Assembly: GCF_900290275.1 (NCBI RefSeq)
Contig: NZ_LT985324.1
Coordinates: 1,126,451-1,181,394 of the forward strand
DNA length: 54,944 nucleotides
Source: Prevotella merdae
Lineage (GTDB): Bacteria > Bacteroidota > Bacteroidia > Bacteroidales > Bacteroidaceae
Reading direction: 5' to 3'
A model generated the notes under the pieces. It was not told where the DNA came from. It made no database searches and was given only the letters and a program-made list of their open reading frames with translations. A program made the position numbers and the translations under genes. Of this stretch, positions 31,425 through 41,085 are shown piece after piece (the first letter of the stretch is position 1; each line of letters begins with the position of its first letter).

Positions 31425-33353
31425 CTAAAGCGAGTCACACTCAGCAAGCCATGCTGTACTCATAGCATCTGTTGGCATACGCCAATCGCCTCGTGGCGAC
31501 AATGTAACGCTACCTACTTTTGGTCCGTCTGGCAGACACGAGCGCTTGAACTGCTGTTGGAAGAAACGGCGCAAGAATGTTCTAAGCCAATGCTTTATAA
31601 CATCATCGCTATATACAGTCGCGTCGAAAGCGTTGCGTGCAAGCATGAACAACTTGGAAGGACGGAAACCAAAACGCAGGAAATGGTAAAGGAAGAAGTC
31701 GTGCAACTCGTATGGGCCAACAAGGTCCTCGGTCTTCTGCTTAATATCTCCGTTCTCGTCAGCAGGTATAAGCTCGGGCGATATTGGCGTGTCGATAATG
31801 TCGAGCAAGGTGGCACGCGACGTCTCATCAACACTATTATCAGCCACGTGGCTAACAAGATAGCGTATAAGCGTCTTGGGAATGCTGGCATTTACACCAT
31901 ACATCGACATATGGTCGCCATTGTATGTGGCCCATCCAAGAGCAAGCTCGCTAAGGTCGCCAGTACCGATGACAAGTCCGCCAAGCTTATTGCTCAAGTC
32001 CATAAGAATCTGTGTACGCTCGCGGGCCTGACCATTCTCGTATGTAACATCATGCACATTGATGTCGTGACCAATATCCTCGAAATGCTGTGTAACACTT
32101 TTACGGATGCTTATCTCGCGTATGGTTACACCAAGGCTCTGCATAAGCGACAGAGCATTGTTGTAGGTACGGTCGGTAGTGCCAAAGCCTGGCATCGTTA
32201 CACCTATAATGCCTTTACGGTCGTAGCCCAGTTTGTCGAATGTCTTTACGCAAACCAATAATGCCAATGTAGAATCCAATCCGCCACTAATGCCCAGAAC
32301 CACACGCTTGCTGTTGGTATGTACCAGGCGCTTGGCAAGGCCACACACCTGTATAGAGAAAATCTCGTCGCAAGAGGCATACATATCCTTGCTTGTAGGA
32401 ATGAAAGGATGTGGATTGACGTTGCGCAGCAAAGCAAAGTCGCGTGGCTGAACAACCTCTGTAGGAACGATAACAGCCTTAGACGATTTGGCAGCATGTA
32501 CAAACGATGTGTTCTTGCGGCGCTCTGTACGCAACTTCTCAACATCTATCTGACTTACAACAAGCTGCTCGTCGAGAGAGAAACGTGTAGACTCAGCCAC
32601 AAGCGAACCATTCTCGTAAACATAAGCGTTGCCGCCATAAACCACATCTTGTGTGCTCTCGCCAAATCCACAAGAGCTGTATACATAACCGCATATCAAG
32701 CGAGCACTCTGCTGAGAGAGCAAACTCTTGAGATAAGCATTCTTGCCAATAAGGTCGTCGCTTGCCGAGAGATTGAACACAATGTCGGCTCCGGCAAGAG
32801 CTATGTCGTTGCTTGGCGGTACGGGTGCCCATACGTCCTCGCACAACTCAATACCAAACTTTACACCATCGCAAGTCTGGAATAGTTGTATGTCTGGCGA
32901 TACTGTTATAGTATTGCCGGCAAAGCGAACCTCGGTAGGACAGTCTAAATCGTCGGCAGATGCAAACCAACGCTTCTCGTAAAACTCGCCATAATTAGGC
33001 AGATAACGCTTAGGCACAATACCAAGAATATTGCCATGCTGACAAACTACAGCACAATTGTAAAGGGCTGTACCAATACAAACTGGCGCGCCAATAATAC
33101 AGATGATGTCAAGCATGCGCGAGAAGTCGAGCAGCTGCAATATCTTCATCTCTGTCTGGTCGAGAAGAGTCTGCTGTGCAAAGAGGTCTTGGCACGAATA
33201 TCCTGTAACCGATAGTTCTGGGAAGACGATAATCTCGGCACCCTTGCCCTCGGCTTGTGCTATAAGGCTTTCTATCTGCTTAATATTGTAGTCGGCATCG
33301 GCAACACGCACAGAGGGTATGGCCGAGGCTACTGTTATGTAACCGTAATTCAT
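31425..33353 (-). CDS. nadE: Glutamine-dependent NAD+ synthase
   Basis: 642 residues from the ATG at 33353 (MNYGYITVASA). The N-terminal nitrilase-type glutaminase domain has the catalytic triad in FPELSVTGYSC, VPKRYLPNYGEFYEKRWF and FGIELCEDVW. The C-terminal synthetase has the PP-loop LGISGGLDSTLAL (about residue 350) and GTGDLSELALGW. It converts deamido-NAD to NAD using glutamine-derived ammonia. It starts 19 bp after the Smr gene. Confidence 0.95.
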   Translation of the reverse strand: MNYGYITVASAIPSVRVADADYNIKQIESLIAQAEGKGAEIIVFPELSVTGYSCQDLFAQQTLLDQTEMKILQLLDFSRMLDIICIIGAPVCIGTALYNCAVVCQHGNILGIVPKRYLPNYGEFYEKRWFASADDLDCPTEVRFAGNTITVSPDIQLFQTCDGVKFGIELCEDVWAPVPPSNDIALAGADIVFNLSASDDLIGKNAYLKSLLSQQSARLICGYVYSSCGFGESTQDVVYGGNAYVYENGSLVAESTRFSLDEQLVVSQIDVEKLRTERRKNTSFVHAAKSSKAVIVPTEVVQPRDFALLRNVNPHPFIPTSKDMYASCDEIFSIQVCGLAKRLVHTNSKRVVLGISGGLDSTLALLVCVKTFDKLGYDRKGIIGVTMPGFGTTDRTYNNALSLMQSLGVTIREISIRKSVTQHFEDIGHDINVHDVTYENGQARERTQILMDLSNKLGGLVIGTGDLSELALGWATYNGDHMSMYGVNASIPKTLIRYLVSHVADNSVDETSRATLLDIIDTPISPELIPADENGDIKQKTEDLVGPYELHDFFLYHFLRFGFRPSKLFMLARNAFDATVYSDDVIKHWLRTFLRRFFQQQFKRSCLPDGPKVGSVTLSPRGDWRMPTDAMSTAWLAECDSL

Positions 33354-33372
33354 ATTCAATAATTATTATACA

Positions 33373-34587
33373 TTATCTAATCGTAACCTGAGTGGCTCCA
33401 TAGCCGTATTCCTGGAACGAAGCATCCTGATAAGGATAGTTCTTGTAGCGGTAACGCAACTCGTTAACGATGGCATGACGCAATACACCCTCGCCCTTAC
33501 CATGTATAAACACTATGCGGCGTCCTTTATTGTGCTTGTTCTCCTCAAGTATGCGACGGAAGTAGTCGAGCTGATAATTCAATATATCGGCTGTGCCCAT
33601 ACCTGCTGTAGTCTCAAGCAAGCTGCCGGCATGAAGGTCAACAACAATCAAATCGTCATTCGACTTCTTCGACTGAGCGTGCTTGGATGTGTTGAGCGAC
33701 TCCAATCCCTTGAGCTTCTTGTACGAAGGCTCGTTGGCACTAATGTTATTGAGGTTTCCCTTCTTTGGCTTAGTGGTGGTTTCGTCCTCTTCTACATATA
33801 TCAGCTTATCAGCCTCAACAGGCTTAAGCTGTGCAACATTGTCGTCCTTAACAACGGGATAAAGCAGAGCAGGTTCGTCGAAGAACTCGCTTGGCTGGAA
33901 TGTATGAAGCTTGTAGAACTTAACCTTGTCTATGCGGAACTGCACATCGCATACGGGTTTAGCCACAAAGTCCTTGTCGCGCTTGAACGAAAGCAACTGG
34001 AATCTAACTCGGTCTATCTCGTTAAGCTGGTCGAGCGCAAACGACTCGATGTATATCTTTGTGTTAGGCTCAAGCTCGCCCTCGCCACGAAGCTTGAACG
34101 ACTGTCCGTCAACACTCATATATAAATAATGTACGTAATAGTTGCTGTCGTTTACAAGATAGCAAGCAAACGTAGACTTAGAGAAGTTCTTCACATCCTC
34201 TGGCACAAAGGCATAATAAAGGTTGAGCACGTTGCCCCCCTTGCGCTCTTCTACCTTTGCCTTGTAGGTTATCTCGCGGTCGGCAGCATCGTATTCTTCC
34301 TCGTCTTCAACAACATCAGCCGAGAAGGCATTAATCTTGGCCTTAACCGACATATTGAATGTATCGGGGTCGGCACTCTCGACAGAACCTTCTGCCCCAC
34401 TCTTCTTCTGAATCGACTTAGACGAGGAATACTCATCGCCACTACTCATTACAACCAAATCGGATATTGGGGTTGGTATCTGGAATCCATCCTCGTCCTC
34501 AACCAGAGCAATGTCCTTGCCCTGAAAACCTGCTATCTTACCACCACCTATATCGCTAAGGAATTGTACCTTGTCTCCTATTTTCAT
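33373..34587 (-). CDS. DUF2027 and Smr-domain protein
   Basis: 404 residues. The N-terminus (MKIGDKVQFLSDIGGGKIAG) is a small beta domain of the DUF2027/MutS2-like type. A middle beta-rich domain follows (about 95-270). The C-terminal Smr domain (about 315-404) carries VVDLHAGSLLE and VFIHGKGEGVLR, the D-x-H and HGxGxG motifs linked with nuclease activity. The lack of a MutS ATPase shows it is not MutS2. Bacteroidetes have such proteins widely; the function is unknown, perhaps RNA or branched-DNA cleavage. Confidence 0.85.
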   Translation of the reverse strand: MKIGDKVQFLSDIGGGKIAGFQGKDIALVEDEDGFQIPTPISDLVVMSSGDEYSSSKSIQKKSGAEGSVESADPDTFNMSVKAKINAFSADVVEDEEEYDAADREITYKAKVEERKGGNVLNLYYAFVPEDVKNFSKSTFACYLVNDSNYYVHYLYMSVDGQSFKLRGEGELEPNTKIYIESFALDQLNEIDRVRFQLLSFKRDKDFVAKPVCDVQFRIDKVKFYKLHTFQPSEFFDEPALLYPVVKDDNVAQLKPVEADKLIYVEEDETTTKPKKGNLNNISANEPSYKKLKGLESLNTSKHAQSKKSNDDLIVVDLHAGSLLETTAGMGTADILNYQLDYFRRILEENKHNKGRRIVFIHGKGEGVLRHAIVNELRYRYKNYPYQDASFQEYGYGATQVTIR

Positions 34588-34611
34588 CGTTTTCTTTTAG
34601 CTTAAATTATA

Positions 34612-34690
34612 ATTACTCTTTTTGCTGAATATTTAGCTATAAAGCATATGGCTTTAACTTCTCTAACTTCTTTAAATTCTTTAACTTCCC
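34612..34690. repeat. Dispersed intergenic repeat, inverted copy
   Basis: The 52 bases at 34618-34669 are the exact reverse complement of 45980-46031, 11 kb away. The rest is built of AACTTCTTTAA-type words. It lies in the 145-bp gap between queA and the Smr gene; no promoter box is visible there. Confidence 0.85.
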
Positions 34691-34732
34691 CATTTGCGAA
34701 AGTTAAGTATATAACTCTCGTTAAGCTTCGGG

Positions 34733-35965
34733 TTAAGGTATCAGCAACGAGCTGTCGCCATAACTTAAGAAGCGGAAATCGTGCGAAAGCGCATAATCGT
34801 ATATCTTGTGCCAATCGCCACCATGCAAGAAGGCACTTACAAGAAGAAGCAACGTAGACTGTGGCTGATGGAAGTTGGTAACAAGCATCTTCACAATCTT
34901 ATAGTCGTATCCTGGTGCTATTATTATCTGCGTGCTCGAATGTAGCGAGTTAAGACCATGGCGGTCAAGATAAGCCAGAATGTTCTGTATAGCCTTAAGC
35001 GGAGTAACGTTTGCAGCTGCAGAAGCAATCGGACCTTCATAAGGATCCCATTGGCATATATGCAACTGGTCCTCGGCAATATCAAGTCCACCCTCAAGCT
35101 TTACACCCATATAGTAAAGACTCTCAAGAGTGCGCACACTTGTTGTGCCTACAGCTATTGCCTCTGCATTGTGCTTAATAAGTTTCTCAAGAGTCTGTCG
35201 ATGCACACATATATATTCGGTATGCATCTCGTGGCCCTCTATCTCTTCGGCCTTGACAGGCTTGAATGTACCGGCACCCACATGCAAGGTAAGCTCCTCT
35301 CTGTCTACACCCGCTGCATCAATCGACGCAAGCACTTCAGGTGTAAAATGAAGTCCAGCTGTAGGTGCTGCTACCGAGCCTTTAATCTTTGAGTATACGG
35401 TCTGGTAAGTGGTCTTGTCGCTTTCCTGAGTCTCACGGTTAAGATAAGGAGGAATAGGAAGTTCGCCAACCGAATCGAGCAACTCTGCCAACGAGATAGT
35501 GTCGCTATCCCATTCGAAGTCTACACGATAGCTCTTGCCTACATCCTCACGTCGGGTTGCGGTAAGAGTAACAATAGTGCCGTTGACATCAAAAGTGCGA
35601 GACAGCTGTCCTTCCTTCCACTTCTTAAGATTACCTATCATGCAAAGCCACGAGCACTTGCCCGTTGCCTGAAACATCTGCTCGTAATCGGCTGGCATGT
35701 ATGGCTCAAGAAGAAATACCTCTATCAAAGCGCCAGTAGTCTTGCGGAAGTGCAAGCGTGCCTGTATCACCTTGGTATTGTTGAACACCATAAGCGCTCC
35801 CTTAGGCAGATAGTTGGCTATGTTGTAGAATACATCTTCGGACACCTCACCATGCTTATACAAGAGAAGCTTGCTGTGGTCGCGCTGAGCCAAAGGAAAT
35901 TTGGCTATGCGCTCATCGGGAAGACAATAGTTGAAATCCTTAATATGAATGTGTTTTGTTTCCAT
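34733..35965 (-). CDS. queA: S-adenosylmethionine:tRNA ribosyltransferase-isomerase
   Basis: 410 residues from the ATG at 35965 (METKHIHIKDFNY); a TTG two codons upstream overlaps the preceding region. Family landmarks are LPDERIAKFPLAQRDHSKLL, MVFNNTKVIQARL, SVAAPTAGLHFTPEVL, HVGAGTFKPV, AVGTTSVRTLESL and TNFHQPQSTLLLLV. It makes epoxyqueuosine in tRNA, using SAM as ribosyl donor. It lies 6 bp after the PAP2 gene, so the two are co-transcribed. Confidence 0.95.
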   Translation of the reverse strand: METKHIHIKDFNYCLPDERIAKFPLAQRDHSKLLLYKHGEVSEDVFYNIANYLPKGALMVFNNTKVIQARLHFRKTTGALIEVFLLEPYMPADYEQMFQATGKCSWLCMIGNLKKWKEGQLSRTFDVNGTIVTLTATRREDVGKSYRVDFEWDSDTISLAELLDSVGELPIPPYLNRETQESDKTTYQTVYSKIKGSVAAPTAGLHFTPEVLASIDAAGVDREELTLHVGAGTFKPVKAEEIEGHEMHTEYICVHRQTLEKLIKHNAEAIAVGTTSVRTLESLYYMGVKLEGGLDIAEDQLHICQWDPYEGPIASAAANVTPLKAIQNILAYLDRHGLNSLHSSTQIIIAPGYDYKIVKMLVTNFHQPQSTLLLLVSAFLHGGDWHKIYDYALSHDFRFLSYGDSSLLIP

Positions 35966-35971
35966 TTTCAA

Positions 35972-36673
35972 TTAGTTGTATATCAATACGGCTGCTATTA
36001 CCGTATATATAAATGTTAGTATTAGTACCAATTCCACAATGTCTATATCAGAGAGGCTGTAGCCCGTGGATGTGTATTGTGTAGATATGTAGTTGTTGGC
36101 CGGAGCTATACGGCTGTAAACCTTATGGTAAACGATGTAAGATACAATTCCTACCACACCACCCCACAACAATCCGCAAAGGATGTCGAGTGGATAATGA
36201 AGTCCGAGATACATTCGGGTATAGCAATTAACGAGCGACCACACGATAAGCGACGTGCTCAATATTTTGCTTCGTACAAGCAAGCAAAAGAATATTGCTA
36301 TAGAGAACGTATTGGCAGCATGTGCCGAGAAGAAACCATAGTCGCTTCCGCGCATTCCGCCTACCACTCTAACCGCATACTTTATGAACGGATCGTTGCT
36401 TGGTCGCCATCTGCCTACAAGTGGCTTCACAATAAAGTCGGCAACGCCGTCGGCCATAACCACACACAGCAACGAGCATCCCAATATCAACAGTATCTGC
36501 GCCATTGTCTCGTTGTTCTTGATTACAAGATACAGCAACGACACATATAATGGTATCCATGTGAATCCACACGTGAGGCATGCCATCCACCCGTCAAGAA
36601 ACAACGAATTGCTGCCATTTAATGCCAACAGCAAATCTTGGTCGAATTGCAATATATTCTGAATGTCTGTCAA
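35972..36673 (-). CDS. PAP2-family phosphatase, membrane protein
   Basis: 233 residues with about six hydrophobic helices. The three phosphatase motifs are present: KPLVGRWRP (KX6RP), FFSAHAANTFSIA (in place of PSGH) and TRMYLGLHYPLDI (SRX5HX3D), so the catalytic His residues and the Asp remain. It may act on undecaprenyl pyrophosphate or lipid phosphates. The start used is TTG at 36673. It lies 36 bp after the BatD/E gene and may be the last part of that transcript, together with queA. Confidence 0.85.
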   Translation of the reverse strand: MTDIQNILQFDQDLLLALNGSNSLFLDGWMACLTCGFTWIPLYVSLLYLVIKNNETMAQILLILGCSLLCVVMADGVADFIVKPLVGRWRPSNDPFIKYAVRVVGGMRGSDYGFFSAHAANTFSIAIFFCLLVRSKILSTSLIVWSLVNCYTRMYLGLHYPLDILCGLLWGGVVGIVSYIVYHKVYSRIAPANNYISTQYTSTGYSLSDIDIVELVLILTFIYTVIAAVLIYN

Positions 36674-36709
36674 TTTTCTGCGAATTAAATTGTTTTATAC
36701 ACCTGCTTA

Positions 36710-39283
36710 TCAAATCACCTCCACCTGACTGCGCTTTACCCAGCCTTCCTTGCCATCGGCAAGAATTATGGCAAACCAGTTGCGCATAGTGCGGTCGGTA
36801 ATTTTAACACTCGTTCCCTCGTGTATAACGAAAGCATCCGAGCCTGTATCGGCAGGTGTCTTCTTTACATTTATTGTTGGTGCCGTAACCACAGCCGTGT
36901 CGTGTCGCTCAAGATTCAACTTCTGCTGCCATGCAAAGATGTTGGAGCATACAAACAATACTGCCAACACCATACCGGCATAGAATCCGGTTTTGCGCAT
37001 CCACACACTTGTGCCAAACAAGAAGAGCAACCACATTAAAAGCGACAACACAAGCGAGCCTATTGCCACACGTGCCCAACCGTCGATACCAAATAAGTTG
37101 ACTACCGACTTGAACCATGACAAAAAGAAGAACTCGTCTACGGGTGTTATCTTGTCGATTGTCTTGCTGCGCACAAACTCAAGATTGTAACGCACGTCAC
37201 GATCGGAAGGCGACAGGCGTTGTGCCTTCTCGTAGGCAATAACAGATTGTGTAATATTGCCTAAACGATAATGGCAGTTGCCAAGATTGTAGTAAAGCTC
37301 AGCACTCTTCTGCGACTTGAGCAGTTCGTTGTAATCTACAGCTGCCTGCTGATAATTGCCCTTGGCATACTCGGCATCGGCATTATCCTTGGTTATTGCC
37401 GATGATGGTAGGCTGAAGCTGAAAGCAAAGAACAGCATAAGCAGAATGCCCATTGTAACATCTGCTGGCTTCTTCTTCTTGATTTCCTTCAACGATGTTT
37501 CAATATCCATAATAGCCATAATAGCCGAATCATAAGTTTTGTTCATGTTACCAGCAGCATCGCCTGGAGCATATCTCTCAAACTCGCACTCGTCAAGAGC
37601 ATTGATAAACTTGTCGATTGTTGCCTGTGTAATGCCACGACCAATAAGGGTATCCGAAATGTTCTCACGAGAGAGTTTCTCTACTGACATGTTCATCCTG
37701 TCGCTTACATATCCCCATAGAGCACGCAACACCTCGTCATAGAACTCGTTCTGGTTGCCAGCAAGCATCAGACGGTTGGCTTTCTTCAGACGTTTGGTTG
37801 CAACCTTGTTTGCACGCTTGCCCTTAGTCTTTACTATATCGGCATTATCGACAGCACGCTTTCTGAAGATTACGACCAATGCCACGAAGACTCCAATAAG
37901 CAGAACTACTGCCAACCAATAGCCCATCGAGCCATAGTACAGATTATTCTCATCCATATACGAGGCCTTGCCTTCCTTGATTGGACGAATGTCTGTGTTC
38001 TGCTCGTCAGAATAATCGCTTACAGACGAACTGTTGCCGTCGCCCTTTTCTACATTTACGGTTATAGGCTGTGTCTTTATTGTCTTATACGTGTTTGAGG
38101 CTGTGTCGTAGTAAACCAAAGATACGGCTGGAATGGTGTATTCGCCGCGGTTGCGAGGAACAACCAGATAATCGAAAATCATATTGCCCTCAATACCGTT
38201 GGTTGTCAGCTTGGTCTTGTCTGTAACCTTAGGGTCGTACTTCTCAAAGTTCTTTGGAAATTCTACAACAGGCTGCTTTACAAGCTTAAGGTTGCCAATA
38301 CCTCCCACCACAACACGCAAGGTAAGGGGATTGCCTTCCTTTACTGTAGTATGGTTGAGTTGGGCTGATATGGTAAAGCGACCTACTCCACCCGAGAAGT
38401 CGGCTGGTTTGTTAGGAAGCGGATCTACAACAATGTCAAGACCTGGCGCCACGATGTTGCGCTTAACCTCGACATATCCAGAACCGCCATTAAAGAAGGC
38501 TTCAAATGGATCGACCGAACGGTTCTGCTGTACAACAATACCCTTGAATGTTATGCTTGGAATAGACAATTTACCCGTCATCTGCGGGAACATAACATAC
38601 TGGCTCCACGTTACACAACGGTAGTTGCGACCGTTGAGACGCTCTATATGATAGCTCTTCTGCTGCGGCAGAGGCACTTCCTGGGTATGAAATCCTGTAA
38701 GGTCGGGCATCTTACCGTCAAGCGAGGTAAGATCTACAAGAGTGTAAACCTTATAAGTAAGGAGTATTGGCTCCTGCTCGTGCACACGTTTCTTGTTGGC
38801 TGTTACCCTTACAAAGAGGTCGTTGCCTGTAATTCGTCCACTTGCATTAGATGGCGAAACATCCTCGTCGTGCATTCTTGGAGCGCCATTGCCACGACGA
38901 CCCGAGCCAGAAACAACAATACGTACAGCATGCGATGCTACCTGCCTGCCATTAATACGGGCATGAGCAGCCGACAAAGTATATGTTCCTGCTTTCTCGG
39001 CATACAAAGTATAAGTATAGGTTATTGACGACGAGCTGCTGGTATGACCGTTAACAAACTGATAGCTCGACTGCTTTGAAGTGTAAGGTCCTGCTATAAC
39101 CTCCAATCCTGAAGGTATGTTGCCGGCTCTAAAATCGTCAATATCCTGTGTATTTACTGTATAGGATATACGGAAGTTTTCTCCAACAGCCACATTCGAA
39201 GGAGCCGAAACTGTTATGTTCTGCGCATTAACCAAAAATGCGCAGAGCATAAATAATACCATTAATATATAAGTCTTTTTCAT
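36710..39283 (-). CDS. BatD-BatE fusion protein
   Basis: 857 residues. A signal peptide (MKKTYILMVLFMLCAFLVNA) and BatD beta-sandwich domains fill about 1-440. A membrane helix follows (YWLAVVLLIGVFVALVVIF, about 450) and a cytosolic helical part to about 600. At residue 611 a second protein appears to begin: MGILLMLFFAFSFSLPSSA looks like an intact signal peptide, followed by TPR helices (about 630-700), two hydrophobic segments and a C-terminal bacterial SH3-like domain ending VKRSQVEVI. That second half is the length and order of a free BatE. The two genes are fused in frame here. It is last in the Bat operon and should be envelope-bound. Confidence 0.85.
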   Translation of the reverse strand: MKKTYILMVLFMLCAFLVNAQNITVSAPSNVAVGENFRISYTVNTQDIDDFRAGNIPSGLEVIAGPYTSKQSSYQFVNGHTSSSSSITYTYTLYAEKAGTYTLSAAHARINGRQVASHAVRIVVSGSGRRGNGAPRMHDEDVSPSNASGRITGNDLFVRVTANKKRVHEQEPILLTYKVYTLVDLTSLDGKMPDLTGFHTQEVPLPQQKSYHIERLNGRNYRCVTWSQYVMFPQMTGKLSIPSITFKGIVVQQNRSVDPFEAFFNGGSGYVEVKRNIVAPGLDIVVDPLPNKPADFSGGVGRFTISAQLNHTTVKEGNPLTLRVVVGGIGNLKLVKQPVVEFPKNFEKYDPKVTDKTKLTTNGIEGNMIFDYLVVPRNRGEYTIPAVSLVYYDTASNTYKTIKTQPITVNVEKGDGNSSSVSDYSDEQNTDIRPIKEGKASYMDENNLYYGSMGYWLAVVLLIGVFVALVVIFRKRAVDNADIVKTKGKRANKVATKRLKKANRLMLAGNQNEFYDEVLRALWGYVSDRMNMSVEKLSRENISDTLIGRGITQATIDKFINALDECEFERYAPGDAAGNMNKTYDSAIMAIMDIETSLKEIKKKKPADVTMGILLMLFFAFSFSLPSSAITKDNADAEYAKGNYQQAAVDYNELLKSQKSAELYYNLGNCHYRLGNITQSVIAYEKAQRLSPSDRDVRYNLEFVRSKTIDKITPVDEFFFLSWFKSVVNLFGIDGWARVAIGSLVLSLLMWLLFLFGTSVWMRKTGFYAGMVLAVLFVCSNIFAWQQKLNLERHDTAVVTAPTINVKKTPADTGSDAFVIHEGTSVKITDRTMRNWFAIILADGKEGWVKRSQVEVI

Positions 39284-39313
39284 TATCTATATAATATATT
39301 TACGTTTCAGCAA

Positions 39314-40003
39314 CTACCAGTTTTTATCCAATTTACGCGAACGTGTCTGTCGCATAGCATCCTTCACACGACGTTGTGTGGCTTGCTCGTTCTGCATAGC
39401 GGCATTAAGCAGCTGCTCGGCATTGTCGCGGCTCATCTTCTCTTGCTGCTTTTCCTTATTCTCCTTGTCTTGCTTGTTGTTGTTCTTGTCCTTGTTTTGG
39501 TCTTGCTTCTTGTCTTTATCCTTCTTCTGCTTGTCTTTGTTCTTGTTCTGATTGTTCTTGTTGCGGTTTTGCTCCGACTTGTTAAGACGTTGGCACAAGG
39601 CAAGGTTGTAACGGGTCTCGTTGTCAGCAGGATTGTTGCGCAAACTCTCCTTATATGCGTTTATCGCATCGCCATACAATTTATGGCTCTGGCACACAAA
39701 CCCTATGTTGTGATAAATCTTTGCCTTGCGCATTCTGCCCGTTTCTATCTTGGCAGCCTTCTCAAACTGCTGTACGGCTACCGAATCCTTTTTCTGCATA
39801 ACAAGGGCACAACCAAGATTGTAGAGAGCCTGTGGGTTTTCAGGATTAACAGATAACGACTTTCGGTACTCGGCTTCTGCCTTTACAAAGTTTTGTTGAC
39901 GATAATATTTATTGCCGCTACGAATGTATTGTCTGTCGGTTTGCGCCATTCCCGAGATGGTATAAGCCAACAACAACGCCATAACAAATAGAAATCTCTT
40001 CAT
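39314..40003 (-). CDS. batC: BatC-like TPR protein
   Basis: 229 residues from the ATG at 40003 (MKRFLFVMALLLAYTISGMA, a signal peptide). Three TPR units follow (about 25-140: YRQQNFVKAEAEYRKSL, ALYNLGCALVMQ, KIYHNIGFVCQSHKLYGDAI). Then comes a highly charged Lys/Asn/Gln/Asp-rich stretch (about 150-200) and a basic C-terminus. It is the periplasmic TPR component of the aerotolerance operon and probably a scaffold for BatA/BatB. It starts 45 bp after batB. Confidence 0.85.
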   Translation of the reverse strand: MKRFLFVMALLLAYTISGMAQTDRQYIRSGNKYYRQQNFVKAEAEYRKSLSVNPENPQALYNLGCALVMQKKDSVAVQQFEKAAKIETGRMRKAKIYHNIGFVCQSHKLYGDAINAYKESLRNNPADNETRYNLALCQRLNKSEQNRNKNNQNKNKDKQKKDKDKKQDQNKDKNNNKQDKENKEKQQEKMSRDNAEQLLNAAMQNEQATQRRVKDAMRQTRSRKLDKNW

Positions 40004-40048
40004 GCTATATGTATTTACAAAACATTTCATATCTAAAGATTGTAGACC

Positions 40049-41071
40049 CTATTGTTTCTTGAAAAACTTAATATTCTTGAACAACGGGTTCTTTGCCTCC
40101 AACAAACAAGCTTCCACAATGAGCAATATCAGCACCAAAATGGCAAACGCCTGGAACTGTTCTGCATACTCGCTATACACAACACTCTGTGTCTCGCCCT
40201 TCTGGAGTTTGGACAGTTCGGAGTTCAACTTCTCTTGAGCGTCGCTTGTATTGTCCACATGTATGTATGTACCACTACCAGCCTGGGCCACACTACGACA
40301 CATCTGCTCATTTAAGGCTGTCATTACAACATTGCCGCTTGCGTCTTTCAAGTAGTCGCCATTGCCTACTGGTATTGGAGCACCCTTGGTGCTGCCTATG
40401 CCAAGTATGAATACATTTATGCCTTTCTTGCGTGCCTGCTTGGCTGCTTCCTCGGCTCCGCCCTCATGATCCTCACCATCGGTTATCAGTATGATGGCTC
40501 TACCTACACCTTGCTGCTGGGTAAAGCTGTTGGATGCAAGTGTTATTGCACGCGCCACATCTGTGCCTTGGGTAGTGATGAGCGAAGGGGCTATACTCTG
40601 TAAGAACATCTTGGCCGACACATAGTCGCTCGTTATAGGCAATTGCACAAAGGCGTCGCCAGCAAAAACTACAAGTCCTATCTTGTCGTTGGTAAAGTTG
40701 TCTACCAAGTTCTCGACCAACATCTTGCTCTTGTCAAGACGCGAAGGCACAACGTCGCGTGCCAACATCGAGTTGCTTATATCTATGGCAATGATAGTCT
40801 CGATGCCATTACGCTTGTCGTTAGACACCTTTGAGCCCATTTGTGGACGTGCAAGCATCACCACCATCAAGGCTATGGCTGCCATAAGCAAACCAAACTT
40901 CCACTCACGACGTGCCTTCGACACATCGGGCATAAGCTGTTTAAGCAAGGCTGCATCGCCTATTTTTTGCAGACGTTTACGGCGTTGCCATAGTACGCCA
41001 ATACGTACAACTGCCAACAACGGAATAATCCATAACAGCCAAAAATATGTAGGGTCTTCAAACTTCAACAT
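40049..41071 (-). CDS. batB: BatB, von Willebrand factor A membrane protein
   Basis: 340 residues. Two N-terminal hydrophobic helices (about 8-25, 55-75) and one at the C-terminus (about 310-330) hold a VWA domain. The metal-ion (MIDAS) motif is intact: AIDISNSM (D-x-S-x-S), the Thr in TTQGTDVA and the Asp in LITDGEDH. It therefore can bind a divalent metal and probably a protein partner. It follows BatA by 14 bp, and the two are paralogues. Confidence 0.92.
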   Translation of the reverse strand: MLKFEDPTYFWLLWIIPLLAVVRIGVLWQRRKRLQKIGDAALLKQLMPDVSKARREWKFGLLMAAIALMVVMLARPQMGSKVSNDKRNGIETIIAIDISNSMLARDVVPSRLDKSKMLVENLVDNFTNDKIGLVVFAGDAFVQLPITSDYVSAKMFLQSIAPSLITTQGTDVARAITLASNSFTQQQGVGRAIILITDGEDHEGGAEEAAKQARKKGINVFILGIGSTKGAPIPVGNGDYLKDASGNVVMTALNEQMCRSVAQAGSGTYIHVDNTSDAQEKLNSELSKLQKGETQSVVYSEYAEQFQAFAILVLILLIVEACLLEAKNPLFKNIKFFKKQ

Positions 41072-41085
41072 TTCTATCTTATACT

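Noticed and set aside
30987..32261. 424-residue plus-strand ORF
   Set aside because: Antisense to the AraC and nadE genes; no recognisable motifs.
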